In this document: positions 9,588-21,890 of the stretch, piece after piece
How positions within the stretch are numbered: the first letter of the stretch is position 1
Layout: every line of letters starts with the position of its first letter
Assembly: GCF_947494015.1 (NCBI RefSeq)
Contig: NZ_CANLTL010000012.1
Coordinates: 62,001-126,000, forward strand
Reading direction: 5' to 3'
Length of the DNA stretch: 64,000 nucleotides
From: an uncultured Cellulomonas sp.
GTDB taxonomy: Bacteria; Actinomycetota; Actinomycetes; Actinomycetales; Cellulomonadaceae
Notes under the pieces: generated by a model
Told to the model about the DNA's origin: nothing
Databases searched by the model: none
What the model saw: the letters and a program-made list of their open reading frames with translations, nothing else
Program-made: the position numbers and the translations under genes

Positions 9588-10763
9588 ATGGACACCGACG
9601 TCAGAGCCCCGCTGCCGGCGACGCCTTCCGTCCGACCGGGCGACCCGGTCGGCCGCGGCGGCTGGGCCCGGCTGACCGTCACCGCCGCCGCGTCGGTCGC
9701 CGTGACCGCGGCGCTCGTGGCACGCCTGGCCGCGGTGCTGCCGGCATGGCTCGGCCCGACCGCACCGCGAGCCGAGGCGGCGCTGCGCACCGCCCGGGTC
9801 GAGGACCTCGTGGAGGTCGCTGCGCTGGCGACCGGCGTCGTCGTGGGGCTGTGGGTCGTCGTGAGCGTCGCCGCGGCAGCCACCTGCGCCGCCGTGCGCT
9901 CGGCGGGGCGGCGGTGGGCGGCCGGTGAGCGGTTCGTGGCGCGGACCGCACCGGCCGTCGTGCGTCGAGCCCTGGCGCTCACCGCGGGCACCGGGGTGGC
10001 GCTGGCGACGGCCGGCCTGCCCGCGGTCGCCGGCACGCCTGCGCCGCCGACGGACCTGGGCTGGTCGCCGACCGTGACGGCGGAGGTGCGGGCCGAGCCG
10101 TCGGCGACCCCCGCCGCGTCGGCACCCGCCACCGCGCCGTCCGCGGTGGCAGCCGGGACGGACGGCGCCGCCGGACCGGGCACCGCCGGACCCGGCGTCG
10201 GGGAGCCCGCCGGACCCGGCGGCCGCACCGAGCCCGCCGCCCCCGGGGCGCCACCGGTGAGCGCACCGGACATCCCCACCGCCGCGCCCGCGGCAGCGGT
10301 CGCGGCGCCGGTGAGCGCACCCGACGCCCCCACCGCCGCGCCTCCGGCAGTGGTCTCGTCCCCGCTGCTGACGCCTCCCCCGGCAGGCGAGCGCGCGGCA
10401 GCGCCCGCCGCGCTCCGGACCGGCGAGCAGCCGTCGGCCGCGCAGGCGTCCCCCGGCCCGTCCACCGGCGTCGCGCCCACGTCCGTGACCACGCCCGGAT
10501 CGCCGACGCCGCACCCCGTCACCGAGGCGCCGGCGCCACCCGGCTCGGTGACGGTCCTGTCGGGTGACACGCTGTGGGGCATCGCGGCCGAGCACCTGCC
10601 GGCCGGCGCGACCGTCGCCGACGTGGCCGCGGCGTGGCCGGCCTGGTACGCCGCCAACGCCGCCACCATCGGCACCGACCCCGGGCTGATCGTGCCCGGG
10701 CAGGTGCTGAGGCCGCCCCCGGACGTGACCGGCACGAGCGCGACCACCGGAGCGCGCTCGTGA
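9588..10763 (+). CDS. LysM-domain membrane protein
   Basis: This 391-residue protein has two or three N-terminal hydrophobic helices (about residues 26-52, 75-105 and 128-145). A long Pro/Ala/Thr/Gly-rich extracellular linker follows (about 150-320). One C-terminal LysM domain begins SVTVLSGDTLWGIAAEHLP and ends with PGLIVPGQVL. LysM domains bind peptidoglycan, so the protein would tie membrane to cell wall. Two near-identical segments, APVSAPDxPTAAP, lie in the linker. Its stop overlaps the next start (GTGA), pairing it with the Rv3235-like gene. Confidence 0.85.
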   Translation: MDTDVRAPLPATPSVRPGDPVGRGGWARLTVTAAASVAVTAALVARLAAVLPAWLGPTAPRAEAALRTARVEDLVEVAALATGVVVGLWVVVSVAAAATCAAVRSAGRRWAAGERFVARTAPAVVRRALALTAGTGVALATAGLPAVAGTPAPPTDLGWSPTVTAEVRAEPSATPAASAPATAPSAVAAGTDGAAGPGTAGPGVGEPAGPGGRTEPAAPGAPPVSAPDIPTAAPAAAVAAPVSAPDAPTAAPPAVVSSPLLTPPPAGERAAAPAALRTGEQPSAAQASPGPSTGVAPTSVTTPGSPTPHPVTEAPAPPGSVTVLSGDTLWGIAAEHLPAGATVADVAAAWPAWYAANAATIGTDPGLIVPGQVLRPPPDVTGTSATTGARS

Positions 10764-11467
10764 GCGCGGCCGCCCCGGCGCCGATGCCGGCCCCCGGTGA
10801 CGACGCCTCGATTCCGTGGCGCCGCGGCGCCGTCGGTCACCGGCTGGCGCTGCACCTCGCCGGGCACGGCGCCCCGGTGCCGGCCGCCGACGCAGCCCGA
10901 CCCCCCGAGCCGCCGCAGACGCCGCAGACGCCGCAGACGCCGGAGCGCGGGACCACGCCCCGGGCGCGGCTGGCTCCGCGCACCGAGCCGCCCGCCGATC
11001 CACTGCCCGCTCGAGCACCGGTGCCCGGACCGCCACCCGTGCTGGGATCCCCCGAGGCCCGGGCACGTCACCGCCTCCCGGTCGACACGCCGCGGGACGG
11101 CACGCCGACGACGGGCCCCGGTGTGTCGCCCGACGCGCCCCTGCCCGACCCGACCCAGCTGTGCTGCGCGATGGTGCAGGCCGCGGTCGAGGGCCTGCGT
11201 GGCGCCCGGCCACTGGTGCAGCTCGTGCGGTGGGTGTCACCGGAGGTGTACGAGGAGCTGGCACTGCGTGCCGAGCTCGTGCTGCACGCGGGCGCACCGA
11301 CCACCACGGGCCGAGCCGGGATCCGGCGCATCCGCGTCTGCCGGATCGGGGCGCGCGCCGCCGAGGCGACCGTGGTGGTGGACGACGGCGCGCGGGTGCG
11401 GGCGGTCGCCGTCCGGCTCGAGGCGCACCGGGGCCGGTGGCGCGCCACCGCCCTGGAGATCGGATGA
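10760..11467 (+). CDS. Rv3235-family protein (DUF6459)
   Basis: This 235-residue protein has a disordered Pro-rich N-terminal half. The conserved C-terminal domain (about residues 130-235) runs from LCCAMVQAAVEGLRGARPLVQLVRWVSPEVYEEL to the end, with IRRIRVCRIGARAAEATVVV in the middle. That domain is the hallmark of the Rv3235 family, found next to secA in many actinobacteria. Its function is not known. The GTG start lies inside the LysM stop, so it is translationally coupled. A nine-base tandem repeat encodes Pro-Gln-Thr units in the disordered part. Confidence 0.85.
   Translation: MSAAAPAPMPAPGDDASIPWRRGAVGHRLALHLAGHGAPVPAADAARPPEPPQTPQTPQTPERGTTPRARLAPRTEPPADPLPARAPVPGPPPVLGSPEARARHRLPVDTPRDGTPTTGPGVSPDAPLPDPTQLCCAMVQAAVEGLRGARPLVQLVRWVSPEVYEELALRAELVLHAGAPTTTGRAGIRRIRVCRIGARAAEATVVVDDGARVRAVAVRLEAHRGRWRATALEIG
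10913..10939 (+). repeat. Three 9-bp tandem repeats in the Rv3235-like gene
   Basis: The unit CCGCAGACG occurs three times head to tail and encodes Pro-Gln-Thr repeats in a disordered region. A change in copy number would keep the reading frame. Confidence 0.85.
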
Positions 11468-11530
11468 CCCCGCATCCGGGGCGCCCGGGACGCCTGCCCG
11501 GTCCCGGTCGGGCCGGACTACCGTGGACCG

Positions 11531-11989
11531 ATGGGAGCCGTCGACGGACGACGCGGCCCGCGCGCCGTGCTGGTCGTGCTGCTGGCCGCCTCGGCCGTCG
11601 CCGGTTGCGGCGCCGGACCCGGGGGCGACCGCGGCGTCCCCGTCACGGGGACGTCAGCCTCGCCGGGCGGGTCCGCCTCGCCCTCCCCGGGGCCGACGGT
11701 GACCGGCCAGGGCGCCCCCACACGTGGTCCGACCCGATCGCCCGGCATCCCCGCGCCCGTGACACCCGACGCCTCGAACACTGTCACGCTCACCGGCACG
11801 GTGACCGAGGGCGTGGAGAGCGGGTGCCTGATCCTGATCTCGGACCGCACGCCGTACCTGCTGCTCGGCGCACCCGAGGACCTGCCGACAGGGACGCAGG
11901 TCACCGTCGAGGGGACGATCGCCGACGGGCTGGCCACCACGTGCCAGCAGGGCACGCCCCTGCAGGTCGAGTCGGTGCGCACCCCGTAG
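11531..11989 (+). CDS. Small secreted lipoprotein
   Basis: This 152-residue protein has a signal sequence ending in a lipobox (AVAGC, with the cysteine at about residue 26). A Ser/Pro/Gly-rich spacer follows, then a globular part from about residue 80 with VTLTGTVTEGVESGCLILISD and GTQVTVEGTIADGL. The strand spacing suggests a small beta barrel of the OB/SH3 kind. Two cysteines (in ESGC and TTCQQ) could form a disulfide. The function is not known. A bidirectional terminator separates it from the convergent FN3-protein gene. Confidence 0.78.
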   Translation: MGAVDGRRGPRAVLVVLLAASAVAGCGAGPGGDRGVPVTGTSASPGGSASPSPGPTVTGQGAPTRGPTRSPGIPAPVTPDASNTVTLTGTVTEGVESGCLILISDRTPYLLLGAPEDLPTGTQVTVEGTIADGLATTCQQGTPLQVESVRTP

Positions 11990-12006
11990 CCGCCGCGGAC
12001 GCGCGC

Positions 12007-12043
12007 CGAGGGGGCCGGCCGCTGGTCGCGACCGGCCCCCTCG
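12007..12043. terminator. Hairpin terminator between convergent genes
   Basis: Twelve-base arms (CGAGGGGGCCGG and its complement) enclose a 13-base loop between the lipoprotein stop and the stop of the minus-strand FN3 protein. The position suits termination in both directions. Confidence 0.75.
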
Positions 12044-12058
12044 CCACGGTGCCACGGG

Positions 12059-14491
12059 TCAGTTGGTGACGGTGACCGGCGCTGAGAACCCGTAGTCGGA
12101 CCAGATGTACAGCGTGCCGCCGATCGCGGCCGGCGTGCCGCCCGGGTACTGCCACTCGCCAGGCGCGGAGGAGACGATGGCCTGGCCGATCTGCGGGCCC
12201 GTCGCCGAGCCGTTGAGGATCGTCAGCGTCGCGTTCTCCTGCGAGCCCGTGCCACCGATCTCGTCACCGACCCGCCACCGGTTGTCCTCCACGACGACCG
12301 TGTCGGCCTGCAGCACGATCTGGACCACGTCGTTCTTGACCGTGCCGTCCTCGTGGGTCGTCGTGAGCCGGAACTGCAGGTTGTGATCGGAGACGGGTCC
12401 GGTCATCAGCGGCGCCCGCAGGGTGAGCGTCGAGTTCTCGCTCGCGCCGGTGGTGGACTGCGTCCCCCGCAGGTCGGGGTTGAGGTCGAGCTGCGGGTCC
12501 TGCGGCAGCCCGCCGTTGGCCGTCGCGGCAGGGCGGAGCTGGGTCCACTGGTAGGTGACCGCCCGGGGTGACATCCCGCCGTCGAGCACGAACTGACGCC
12601 CACGCAGGATCGTCTGGTCCGGGCCGGCGTCCGCCTTCGCAGCGGCCTGCGGAGCGACCGGAGCGCTGTGGGCCGACTCCACGCTCCAGCTCGTCCCGTA
12701 GCGCGCCGCCACGGTGAACGTGTAGTTCCGGCCGTTGGTCAGACCGGTCACCCGCCGGGTGACGGTCTCGCCGTCGGCGGGCTGGGCGATGCTGACCGGC
12801 GTCCCGACGCGGACGGTGCCCGTCTCGTCGTAGGTCTGGACCCGGTAGGCGGCGACCGTGGCGTCGGCCAACCGGTTGAAGGTGACGTCGATCACCCCGC
12901 TCGCGGCGGTGGGCGCGGCCGTGACGCCGTCGGGCGCGGGGTTCGTGGCCTCGACGATGTCGAAGAACGCCGACTCCGGCTCGCTGACGATGTTCCCGCC
13001 GTCGACGACGATCCACCGGACGGTCGTGTCCTGCGTGATCTGCAGGGACGGGGACTCCCCCGGGACGAACGTGGGGCTGGTCAGGGTCGGCACGGACCCG
13101 TTCACCGTGTAGTGGACCTCGGCGTCGAGCAGTCCGGGCACCGGGTCGAGGTGGACGCCGAAGTCGCCGTTGATGTTCGTCACCAGGGGCAGGTACTTGC
13201 CCTGGGCGTTGGGGACCCGCACCGTGGTGGCGCTCGCGGTCGGCGCGATGTGATCCGCCGCGCGGATGCGCATCGTCGACGGCGCGCTTACGCCGGATCC
13301 GCTGCGCGACGCGATCTCGACCGAGTAGATCTTGCCTGCGGATAGGCCCTCGACCGTGGCGCCGCGGCCGTCGGCGTGGGTCCGCACGATCCCGCCGGCG
13401 TCCATCCCCGAGCCGACGGCGCGGACGGCGACCACCTCGTAGCCGGTGATCGCCGGAGCGCCAGGCAGGGTCGTCCCCTCGTCCCACGTCACCTCGATCC
13501 GCCCGTCGCCCGCACCCTTGCCCGTGTAGACGGTCGGCGCGTTCGGACGCTGCTCCTGCGGGCCGGCCGGGCAGCCGCCCATGCCGGGTCCGGACGCCTC
13601 GTGGTACTCGTACAGCGTCATGCCGTACTGGGCCTCGACGCCGAGCTCGACGGGCGCGTCGGCCTGCCACGCCAGCCCGACGACCTCGCCGGCCTCGGCG
13701 AGGTCGAGGTCGCTGGCCTGGTCGAAGGTGAAGCGGACCTGAAACTCGCCACCGACGCCGTCGGCGCCGGCGGTGATGGCGCCGGTGACGGTGTAGCCGG
13801 TGGTGACCTCGCCGGCCTCGCCCGGCCAGCCGATCGCGCGCTCGCCCACGGCGCTGGTGCCGCCCCGCAGGTCCGGGTTGACGATCTCGACCCCGAACCG
13901 ACCGGGATCGGCGACGAGGTCGCCGGTCGGCATGTCGACGTCCGGGCCGAAGGTCCCGGTGATGATCAGCTCGTTGGCGGCGTCGACCCGCGAGACGTCG
14001 GTGATCTCGACGTCCTGGGCGATCAAGCCGTCCCACGCACCCGCGCTGCTGCTGAGGAAGTCGACCCGGATCTCGTCGTCGCCGACGATGTCGGGCGTGA
14101 CCTTGAGATCGGTGCCGGCGCCCCAGCAGACACCGCCGGGGTGGTTGACCTCGAGGAACCCGGTCCCGTCGACGGTGCCCACGGCGCTGCCCACCACGGT
14201 GCCGTTGCGCAGCACCTGGATCTGGGCCTTCGTGCCTGCGAACTCCGTGTACCCCTCGATCGCGACCATGTCTCGCTTGGGGAAGACCTCGATGTTGCCG
14301 GGTCCGGTCGGCGGGTTGCTGTTGATGGCCTGCGCCGGCAGCCCGGCCAGGCCGGCCGCGCTCATGCCGAGGGCGATGCCGCCGATCACGACGGTCCGGC
14401 CCCGTCGGGCGTCGCGCCCGTCCCCGACCCGACCGCCCGTCGTGGACGAGCCGGGCCGGCGACGTCCGTCCTGGTGCTGCTCTCTGCTCAT
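12059..14491 (-). CDS. Secreted FN3/chitobiase-C-like surface protein (paralog 1)
   Basis: This 810-residue exported protein has an Arg-rich N-terminus and a signal helix (residues about 34-54, ending LPAQAIN). A family-specific N-terminal domain begins PPTGPGNIEVFPKRDMVAIEGY and contains the HPGGVCWG and PGMGGCP cysteines. Then come an FN3 domain near 325-410, a chitobiase C-terminal-like domain (HYTVNGSVPTLTSPTF), a second FN3 domain, a PKD-like Ig domain (ADAGPDQTILRGR...YQWTQ) and a C-terminal strand-rich part. These are adhesion or scaffold folds, with no enzyme motif and no LPxTG anchor. A strong AAGGAG site precedes the ATG. It is a tandem duplicate of the gene at 14790-17189. Confidence 0.85.
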   Translation of the reverse strand: MSREQHQDGRRRPGSSTTGGRVGDGRDARRGRTVVIGGIALGMSAAGLAGLPAQAINSNPPTGPGNIEVFPKRDMVAIEGYTEFAGTKAQIQVLRNGTVVGSAVGTVDGTGFLEVNHPGGVCWGAGTDLKVTPDIVGDDEIRVDFLSSSAGAWDGLIAQDVEITDVSRVDAANELIITGTFGPDVDMPTGDLVADPGRFGVEIVNPDLRGGTSAVGERAIGWPGEAGEVTTGYTVTGAITAGADGVGGEFQVRFTFDQASDLDLAEAGEVVGLAWQADAPVELGVEAQYGMTLYEYHEASGPGMGGCPAGPQEQRPNAPTVYTGKGAGDGRIEVTWDEGTTLPGAPAITGYEVVAVRAVGSGMDAGGIVRTHADGRGATVEGLSAGKIYSVEIASRSGSGVSAPSTMRIRAADHIAPTASATTVRVPNAQGKYLPLVTNINGDFGVHLDPVPGLLDAEVHYTVNGSVPTLTSPTFVPGESPSLQITQDTTVRWIVVDGGNIVSEPESAFFDIVEATNPAPDGVTAAPTAASGVIDVTFNRLADATVAAYRVQTYDETGTVRVGTPVSIAQPADGETVTRRVTGLTNGRNYTFTVAARYGTSWSVESAHSAPVAPQAAAKADAGPDQTILRGRQFVLDGGMSPRAVTYQWTQLRPAATANGGLPQDPQLDLNPDLRGTQSTTGASENSTLTLRAPLMTGPVSDHNLQFRLTTTHEDGTVKNDVVQIVLQADTVVVEDNRWRVGDEIGGTGSQENATLTILNGSATGPQIGQAIVSSAPGEWQYPGGTPAAIGGTLYIWSDYGFSAPVTVTN

Positions 14492-14640
14492 GGTTCTCCT
14501 TGCCGACCTGCCGCTGACGGATGTGCCTGCTGCGCCTCGGTGTGCCCCTCGGGCGTGGGTCGAGCCCGCAGCGTGTTGCCTGCCGTGCCCGACCTCCTCG
14601 CTCCGGTCACGCCGTGATGTGGACGAGCGTGCGCAGGGGG

Positions 14641-14660
14641 CGTCAACACACCGTCAACAC
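14641..14660. repeat. Direct repeat CGTCAACAC upstream of FN3 paralog 1
   Basis: CGTCAACAC occurs at 14641-14649 and again at 14652-14660, an 11-bp spacing of one helical turn. On the minus strand each copy contains TTGACG, a -35-like element. It may be a regulator site or a doubled -35 region for the FN3 gene that starts at 14491. I could not find a convincing -10 at the right distance. Confidence 0.45.
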
Positions 14661-14720
14661 GCCGACGGCCGGTGCGCACGGGTCCGTGCCCCGACGTCCA
14701 CCGCGCGGGCGACGCGACGG

Positions 14721-14755
14721 GAAGGGCCCGACGCGAGGATCGCGTCGGGCCCTTC
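14721..14755 (-). terminator. 15-bp hairpin terminator after FN3 paralog 2
   Basis: Perfect 15-base arms (GAAGGGCCCGACGCG and complement) surround a five-base loop, 34 bases downstream of the stop at 14790. It separates the two tandem FN3 paralogs, so the downstream copy at 12059-14491 needs its own promoter. Confidence 0.85.
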
Positions 14756-14789
14756 CGCGCCGTGCTGGTGCTCGGCGTCGATCCACCCG

Positions 14790-17189
14790 CTACGGGGTCA
14801 CGGTGATCTCCCCGACGTAGCCGTAGTCGGACCAGACGTAGAACTTGCCGCCGGTGGGCTGGGCGTTGGTGCCCGGGACGGTCCACTGGCCGTTGGCCAC
14901 GGTCGCGGTCGCCACGACCGGTCCGGTGTGCGAGCCGCTGTGGAAGCTCAGCCGAGCCCCCGACTGCGTCCCGGTGCCGACCAGGGTGTCACCGGCCCGC
15001 CACCGGGTCCGGGTGGCCGCGACCGCGTCACGCTGCTCCTTGATGACGACGTTGTCGCCGCGGGTGAAGGTGCTTCCGTCGGCTGCCTGGTGGGTCGTCA
15101 CCACCCGGAACTCGTAGGTGCCGTCGTCGCTGGCGGCCGAGGTCTTGGTCGGGAACCGGACGGTCGGCTTGGCGGTGTCGGCGCCCGTGATGGTGACGAC
15201 CGGGTCGCGGTAGGTGGCCGGGGCGACCGCAGCCGGCCGGACCTGGACCCACTGGTAGGAGATCGCCTTGCTCGACGCGGTGCCGTCGAGCGTGACGGTC
15301 CGGCCGCGCAGCACGGTCTGGTCGGCACCGGCGTTCGCCGACGACGCCGGGGCGGGGGTCGCGACGCCGCTGAGTGCCGACTCGGCGCTCCACGCGGTCC
15401 CGTACCGGGCGGCCACCGAGAACCGGTAGCCGCTGCCGTTGGTGAGTCCGGGAACCCGCCGGACGACCTCGGCGACGGCCGCGTCGGTCGGCTGCGCCAC
15501 CACGTACGGGGTCCCGACGCGCACGCCCGTGGCGACGTCGGCGCTGTCGCCGGTGTAGGCCTGGACGCGGTAGCTGACCACGCTGGGGTCCGCGAGTCGC
15601 CCGATCACCACGTCGAGCGCGCCGCTGACGTCCGGGACCACCACCGAGGTGATCTCCGGCGCCGCATGGGCGGCTTCGACGATGTCGAAGAACTGGGAAC
15701 CCTGGGGGCCGACGACCTTGCCGCTGTCGACGACGATCCACCGCAGGGTGGTGTCCTGGGTGATCTGCAGGGACGGGTCACCCGGGGTGAACGTCCGGCT
15801 GGTCAGGCTGGGCGCCGAACCGTCGGTCGTGTAGTGGATCTCCGCGCCCATGACGCCGGGGGCCGGGTCGAGGTGCACGCCGAAGTCGCCGTTGGCGTTC
15901 GTCACGAGCGGCGCGTACTTGCCGTCCGCGTTGGGTCGGCGCAGCGTGGTCGCCGTCGCGGTGGGGACCACATGCGTCTGCGCCCGCACGCGCGAGATGA
16001 CGGACGGAGCACCCTCGCCCGCGTCGCTCCTCGCGGTGATCTCCACCGAGTAGACGTCACCGGCCGCGAGACCGGAGATGGTCGCCGAGCGCGCGTCGGC
16101 GGGCAGTCGCTTGCCGACCTCGTCGACGCCGTCGAGGGTCACGGCCCGGACGGTGTAGCCGGTCACCGGCGGTGCCCCCGGGATCGGCGCCGCAGCCTGC
16201 CAGTCGGCGCGGATGCTGCCGTCGCCGGCACCCCGGGCGCTGTAGGTGGCGGGTCCGTTGGTCCGGGTCTGCTCCGGGCCGGCCGGGCAGCCCCCCATGC
16301 CCGGGCCGCCGTGCTCGTAGAACTCGTTGAGGGTCAGGCCGAACTGGGCCTCCACACCCAGCGCCGGGTCCGGCTCGGCGAGCCAGCCGAGCGCGGTGAC
16401 GGCGCCGGCGTTCGCCAGCGCCAGGTCATCGCCGTTCTGGAACCCGTACCGCACCGAGAACGTGCCTCCGGCCTCGTCGCTGCCCGTGACGGTGCCCTCG
16501 ACGGTGTGCCCGGTGGGGGCCGCGTCGGTCGGCCAGCCGATCGCTCGCTCCCCGATCGCGCTGCCGTTGCGCATGTCCGGGTTGACGATCTCGATGCCGA
16601 ACCTGCCCGGGTCGGCGACCAGGTCGGCGCCGGGCATGTCGACCCCGGGTCCGTAACGGCCGTTGATGGTCAGCGTGTGGTTGACCTCGTCGAGGACCAC
16701 GCCGGTCGCCTCGACGTCGACGACCGTCGATCCGTCCCACGTGCCGTCGGCGAAGTCCACCCGGATCTCGTCCCCGGCCCGTAGGTCGGGGGTGACCTGG
16801 AGGGTGGTGCCGGTACCCCAGCACACGCCCCCGGGGTGGTTGACCTCGAGGAACCCCGAGGCGTCGAGGGTGCCGGCCGCGCTGCCGACGGCCTGGCCGC
16901 CACGCAGCACCGTGATGGTGGCCTTCTTGCCCGCTTGCTCGGCGTACCCCTCCACCGCGATCATGTCGCGCTGCGGGAACACCTCGATGTTGCCCGGTCC
17001 GGACGGCGGGGTGCTGTTGATCGCGGCGGCGGGCAGGCCGGCCAGTGCTGCGCCGGTGAGCCCGAGCACCAGCCCGCCGACGAGGGTGCTGCGCGACCTG
17101 GAGCGCGATGGACCGGTCGCCCGGCCCTCGGTGGCGGACCCACGAGCCACAGGACGTGACTCGCCTCCGCTGACGTGCGTCGAGCTCAT
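14790..17189 (-). CDS. Secreted FN3/chitobiase-C-like surface protein (paralog 2)
   Basis: This 799-residue protein is a full-length paralog of the one at 12059-14491 and shares the same domain order. It has a signal helix ending LPAAAIN, an N-terminal domain with GNIEVFPQRDMIAVEGY, HPGGVCWG and PGMGGCP, then FN3, a chitobiase C-like domain (HYTTDGSAPSLTSRTF), FN3 and an Ig-like domain (ANAGADQTVLRGR). Both end in a WSDYGY/WSDYGF motif with a valine- and threonine-rich tail. Divergence is spread along the whole length, so the duplication is old. No cell-wall sorting signal is visible, so it is secreted or held non-covalently. The export gene secA lies just upstream. Confidence 0.85.
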   Translation of the reverse strand: MSSTHVSGGESRPVARGSATEGRATGPSRSRSRSTLVGGLVLGLTGAALAGLPAAAINSTPPSGPGNIEVFPQRDMIAVEGYAEQAGKKATITVLRGGQAVGSAAGTLDASGFLEVNHPGGVCWGTGTTLQVTPDLRAGDEIRVDFADGTWDGSTVVDVEATGVVLDEVNHTLTINGRYGPGVDMPGADLVADPGRFGIEIVNPDMRNGSAIGERAIGWPTDAAPTGHTVEGTVTGSDEAGGTFSVRYGFQNGDDLALANAGAVTALGWLAEPDPALGVEAQFGLTLNEFYEHGGPGMGGCPAGPEQTRTNGPATYSARGAGDGSIRADWQAAAPIPGAPPVTGYTVRAVTLDGVDEVGKRLPADARSATISGLAAGDVYSVEITARSDAGEGAPSVISRVRAQTHVVPTATATTLRRPNADGKYAPLVTNANGDFGVHLDPAPGVMGAEIHYTTDGSAPSLTSRTFTPGDPSLQITQDTTLRWIVVDSGKVVGPQGSQFFDIVEAAHAAPEITSVVVPDVSGALDVVIGRLADPSVVSYRVQAYTGDSADVATGVRVGTPYVVAQPTDAAVAEVVRRVPGLTNGSGYRFSVAARYGTAWSAESALSGVATPAPASSANAGADQTVLRGRTVTLDGTASSKAISYQWVQVRPAAVAPATYRDPVVTITGADTAKPTVRFPTKTSAASDDGTYEFRVVTTHQAADGSTFTRGDNVVIKEQRDAVAATRTRWRAGDTLVGTGTQSGARLSFHSGSHTGPVVATATVANGQWTVPGTNAQPTGGKFYVWSDYGYVGEITVTP

Positions 17190-17298
17190 GGCTCTCTCCC
17201 GTTGATGGTGCCGACGTGGTCCGAAGGGAGCGGAGCGTCCTCGGCCCCGGTGCCGGCGTCCTTGCCACGGGTGCGGACGGACGCCGGAGCGTCCCCTT

Positions 17299-17328
17299 CA
17301 TCACCGGACGATCCGGCGCGCCCGTCAA
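17299..17328 (-). promoter_or_regulatory. Candidate housekeeping promoter for FN3 paralog 2
   Basis: TTGACG (17328-17323) is followed by 18 bases and GTGATG (17304-17299) on the minus strand, about 110 bases before the start codon. The -35 is good, the -10 is poor. Confidence 0.35.
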
Positions 17329-17404
17329 CGGCGCGTGAATGGCCGGACCCGGGGCGCCGCGGACCGGCGGAGCGACATGTCCCGCGCTCCGGGGATGCCC
17401 CGGA

Positions 17405-17446
17405 CGCACCGCAGGCCCGGCGAGAGCTCGCCGGGCCTGCGGTGCG
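17405..17446 (-). terminator. 20-bp hairpin terminator after secA
   Basis: Perfect 20-base arms starting CGCACCGCAGG surround a two-base loop, 16 bases past the secA stop. It is the longest perfect hairpin that I found in the window. Confidence 0.88.
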
Positions 17447-17462
17447 TGCGCGGGTGGTGCGC

Positions 17463-20321
<2,859 letters not shown>

Positions 20322-20439
20322 GCGTGACTCCCATGGTCTTCTCCTGTCCGCGACCGGGCGGCCGGACGGACCCGAACAGTGCTGGCACGAGGCGCGGTGC
20401 ACCGGCTCGTGCCACCTCGCGTCGACAGACCGGTCCAGT

Positions 20440-21780
20440 CTAGGCGAGCCCTCGCCCGCCCTCTGCCCCCGTCCCCCGGTCGGCGTGCGCGCCGGCCGGC
20501 GCAGCTGCACCGGCCACCGAAGCCACGCCGGTCGACGGCGCGCGCAGCGCGCGGTCGACGCCGTGCGCGAGGTCCCCGCGCCACGGCCCGGCGACGACGA
20601 CGTCGTCCAGGGCCAGCCAGCGCGCCATCTCCCGCAGCTCGGCGGCGAGCGCCACGGCGGTCGCCGCCGGCGCGCCGGGCTCGGCGAACGCGGCCAGCAC
20701 CCGCAGCACGCGGGCGGACCGGTCGGCCTTGAGGTCCACCCGGGCCGCGAGCCGCTCGCCCAGCAGGAACGGCAGCACGTAGTACCCGTGCTGCCGCTGC
20801 GCGGCCGGGACGTAGATCTCGATGCGGTACCGCATGCCGAACAGCTCCTCGAGGCGGCGCCGTTCGAACACCAGCGGGTCGAACGGGTTGAGCAGTGCGC
20901 TCGCCGTCGCCGTGCGCGGCCGGCGCGCCTGCGCGTGCAGGTACGCCGGGCGGTCCCAGCCACGCACCGTGACCGGCACCAGCACGCCGTCCTCCACGAG
21001 CTCGTCGACGGCCTGCCGGGTGGGCGCCTGGCGGAGCCGGAAGTAGTCGGCCAGGCACCGCAGCGTCGCGACGCCGTGCGCCCGCGCCGAGATCTCGACC
21101 AGCGCCCGCACCGCGTCGTCCTGCGCCACCGGCGGCGCGGCGAGCACCTCGGCCGGCAGGACCCGCTCGGTGAGGTCGTACAGCCGCTCGAAGGCCGCGT
21201 TGCGCCGGGCGGAGGTGACCTCGCCGGTGAAGAACAGGAACTCCAGGGCCCGCTTGGCCACCGTCCAGTTCCAGCCCCACTGCGTCCGGGTGCGCGGGTG
21301 CTCGACGGCGTACAGCTCGTGCACCTCGCTGGCCGTCATCGGCCCGCGGTCCCGGATGACCGCACGGACCTCGGTGACCACGTCGGAGTGGCTCAGCGCG
21401 ACCCCGCTGATCGCCCCCCACGCCTCGGTCGTGTACTGCTGCTGGCGCCACTCGAGCAGCCGGTAGGTGGTCGGCGGGACGTAGGAGGCGACGTGCGCCC
21501 AGTACTCCACGAGCCGGCGCGGCGGGCTGCCGGCCGCCCGGTCGAGCAGGCCGACGTCGTAGGGACCGAGCCGGGAGTACAACGGCACCAGGTGCGCCCG
21601 GGCCAGCACGTTGACCGAGTCGATCTGCAGCAGGCCGAGCCGGCCGATCACGGCCTCGAGGTGGCGCATCGTGATCCGGGTGCCGGGGGCCGGCCGGACC
21701 CGGTCCAGGCCCTGTGCCGCGAGGGCGACCCGGCGCGCCGCGCCGAGGGTCAGGACGTCGGCGGGGCGGGAGGCGGGCAT
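20440..21780 (-). CDS. YcaQ-family winged-helix DNA glycosylase
   Basis: This 446-residue protein matches the YcaQ/AlkZ family (formerly DUF1006), which unhooks DNA interstrand crosslinks and removes alkylated bases. Family signs are [30 protein letters not shown], the [18 protein letters not shown] region and the later [30 protein letters not shown] block. In characterised members a QxQ or QxD-type pair is catalytic; the QID in the first motif fits that. The ATG at 21780 ([12 protein letters not shown]) fits the domain start. It lies on the same strand as hpf and secA, but intergenic gaps on both sides suggest loose coupling. Confidence 0.85.
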   Translation of the reverse strand: MPASRPADVLTLGAARRVALAAQGLDRVRPAPGTRITMRHLEAVIGRLGLLQIDSVNVLARAHLVPLYSRLGPYDVGLLDRAAGSPPRRLVEYWAHVASYVPPTTYRLLEWRQQQYTTEAWGAISGVALSHSDVVTEVRAVIRDRGPMTASEVHELYAVEHPRTRTQWGWNWTVAKRALEFLFFTGEVTSARRNAAFERLYDLTERVLPAEVLAAPPVAQDDAVRALVEISARAHGVATLRCLADYFRLRQAPTRQAVDELVEDGVLVPVTVRGWDRPAYLHAQARRPRTATASALLNPFDPLVFERRRLEELFGMRYRIEIYVPAAQRQHGYYVLPFLLGERLAARVDLKADRSARVLRVLAAFAEPGAPAATAVALAAELREMARWLALDDVVVAGPWRGDLAHGVDRALRAPSTGVASVAGAAAPAGAHADRGTGAEGGRGLA

Positions 21781-21890
21781 GCGCCCATCCTCCCGCCCCG
21801 CCCCTCCCCGCCCCGCCACGGTGGCGCCGGCGCGTCCGGGCTGCGGTCAGCCCACGGGTCGGCGGCGCTCGGCGCGCGGTCGGTCCGCGG

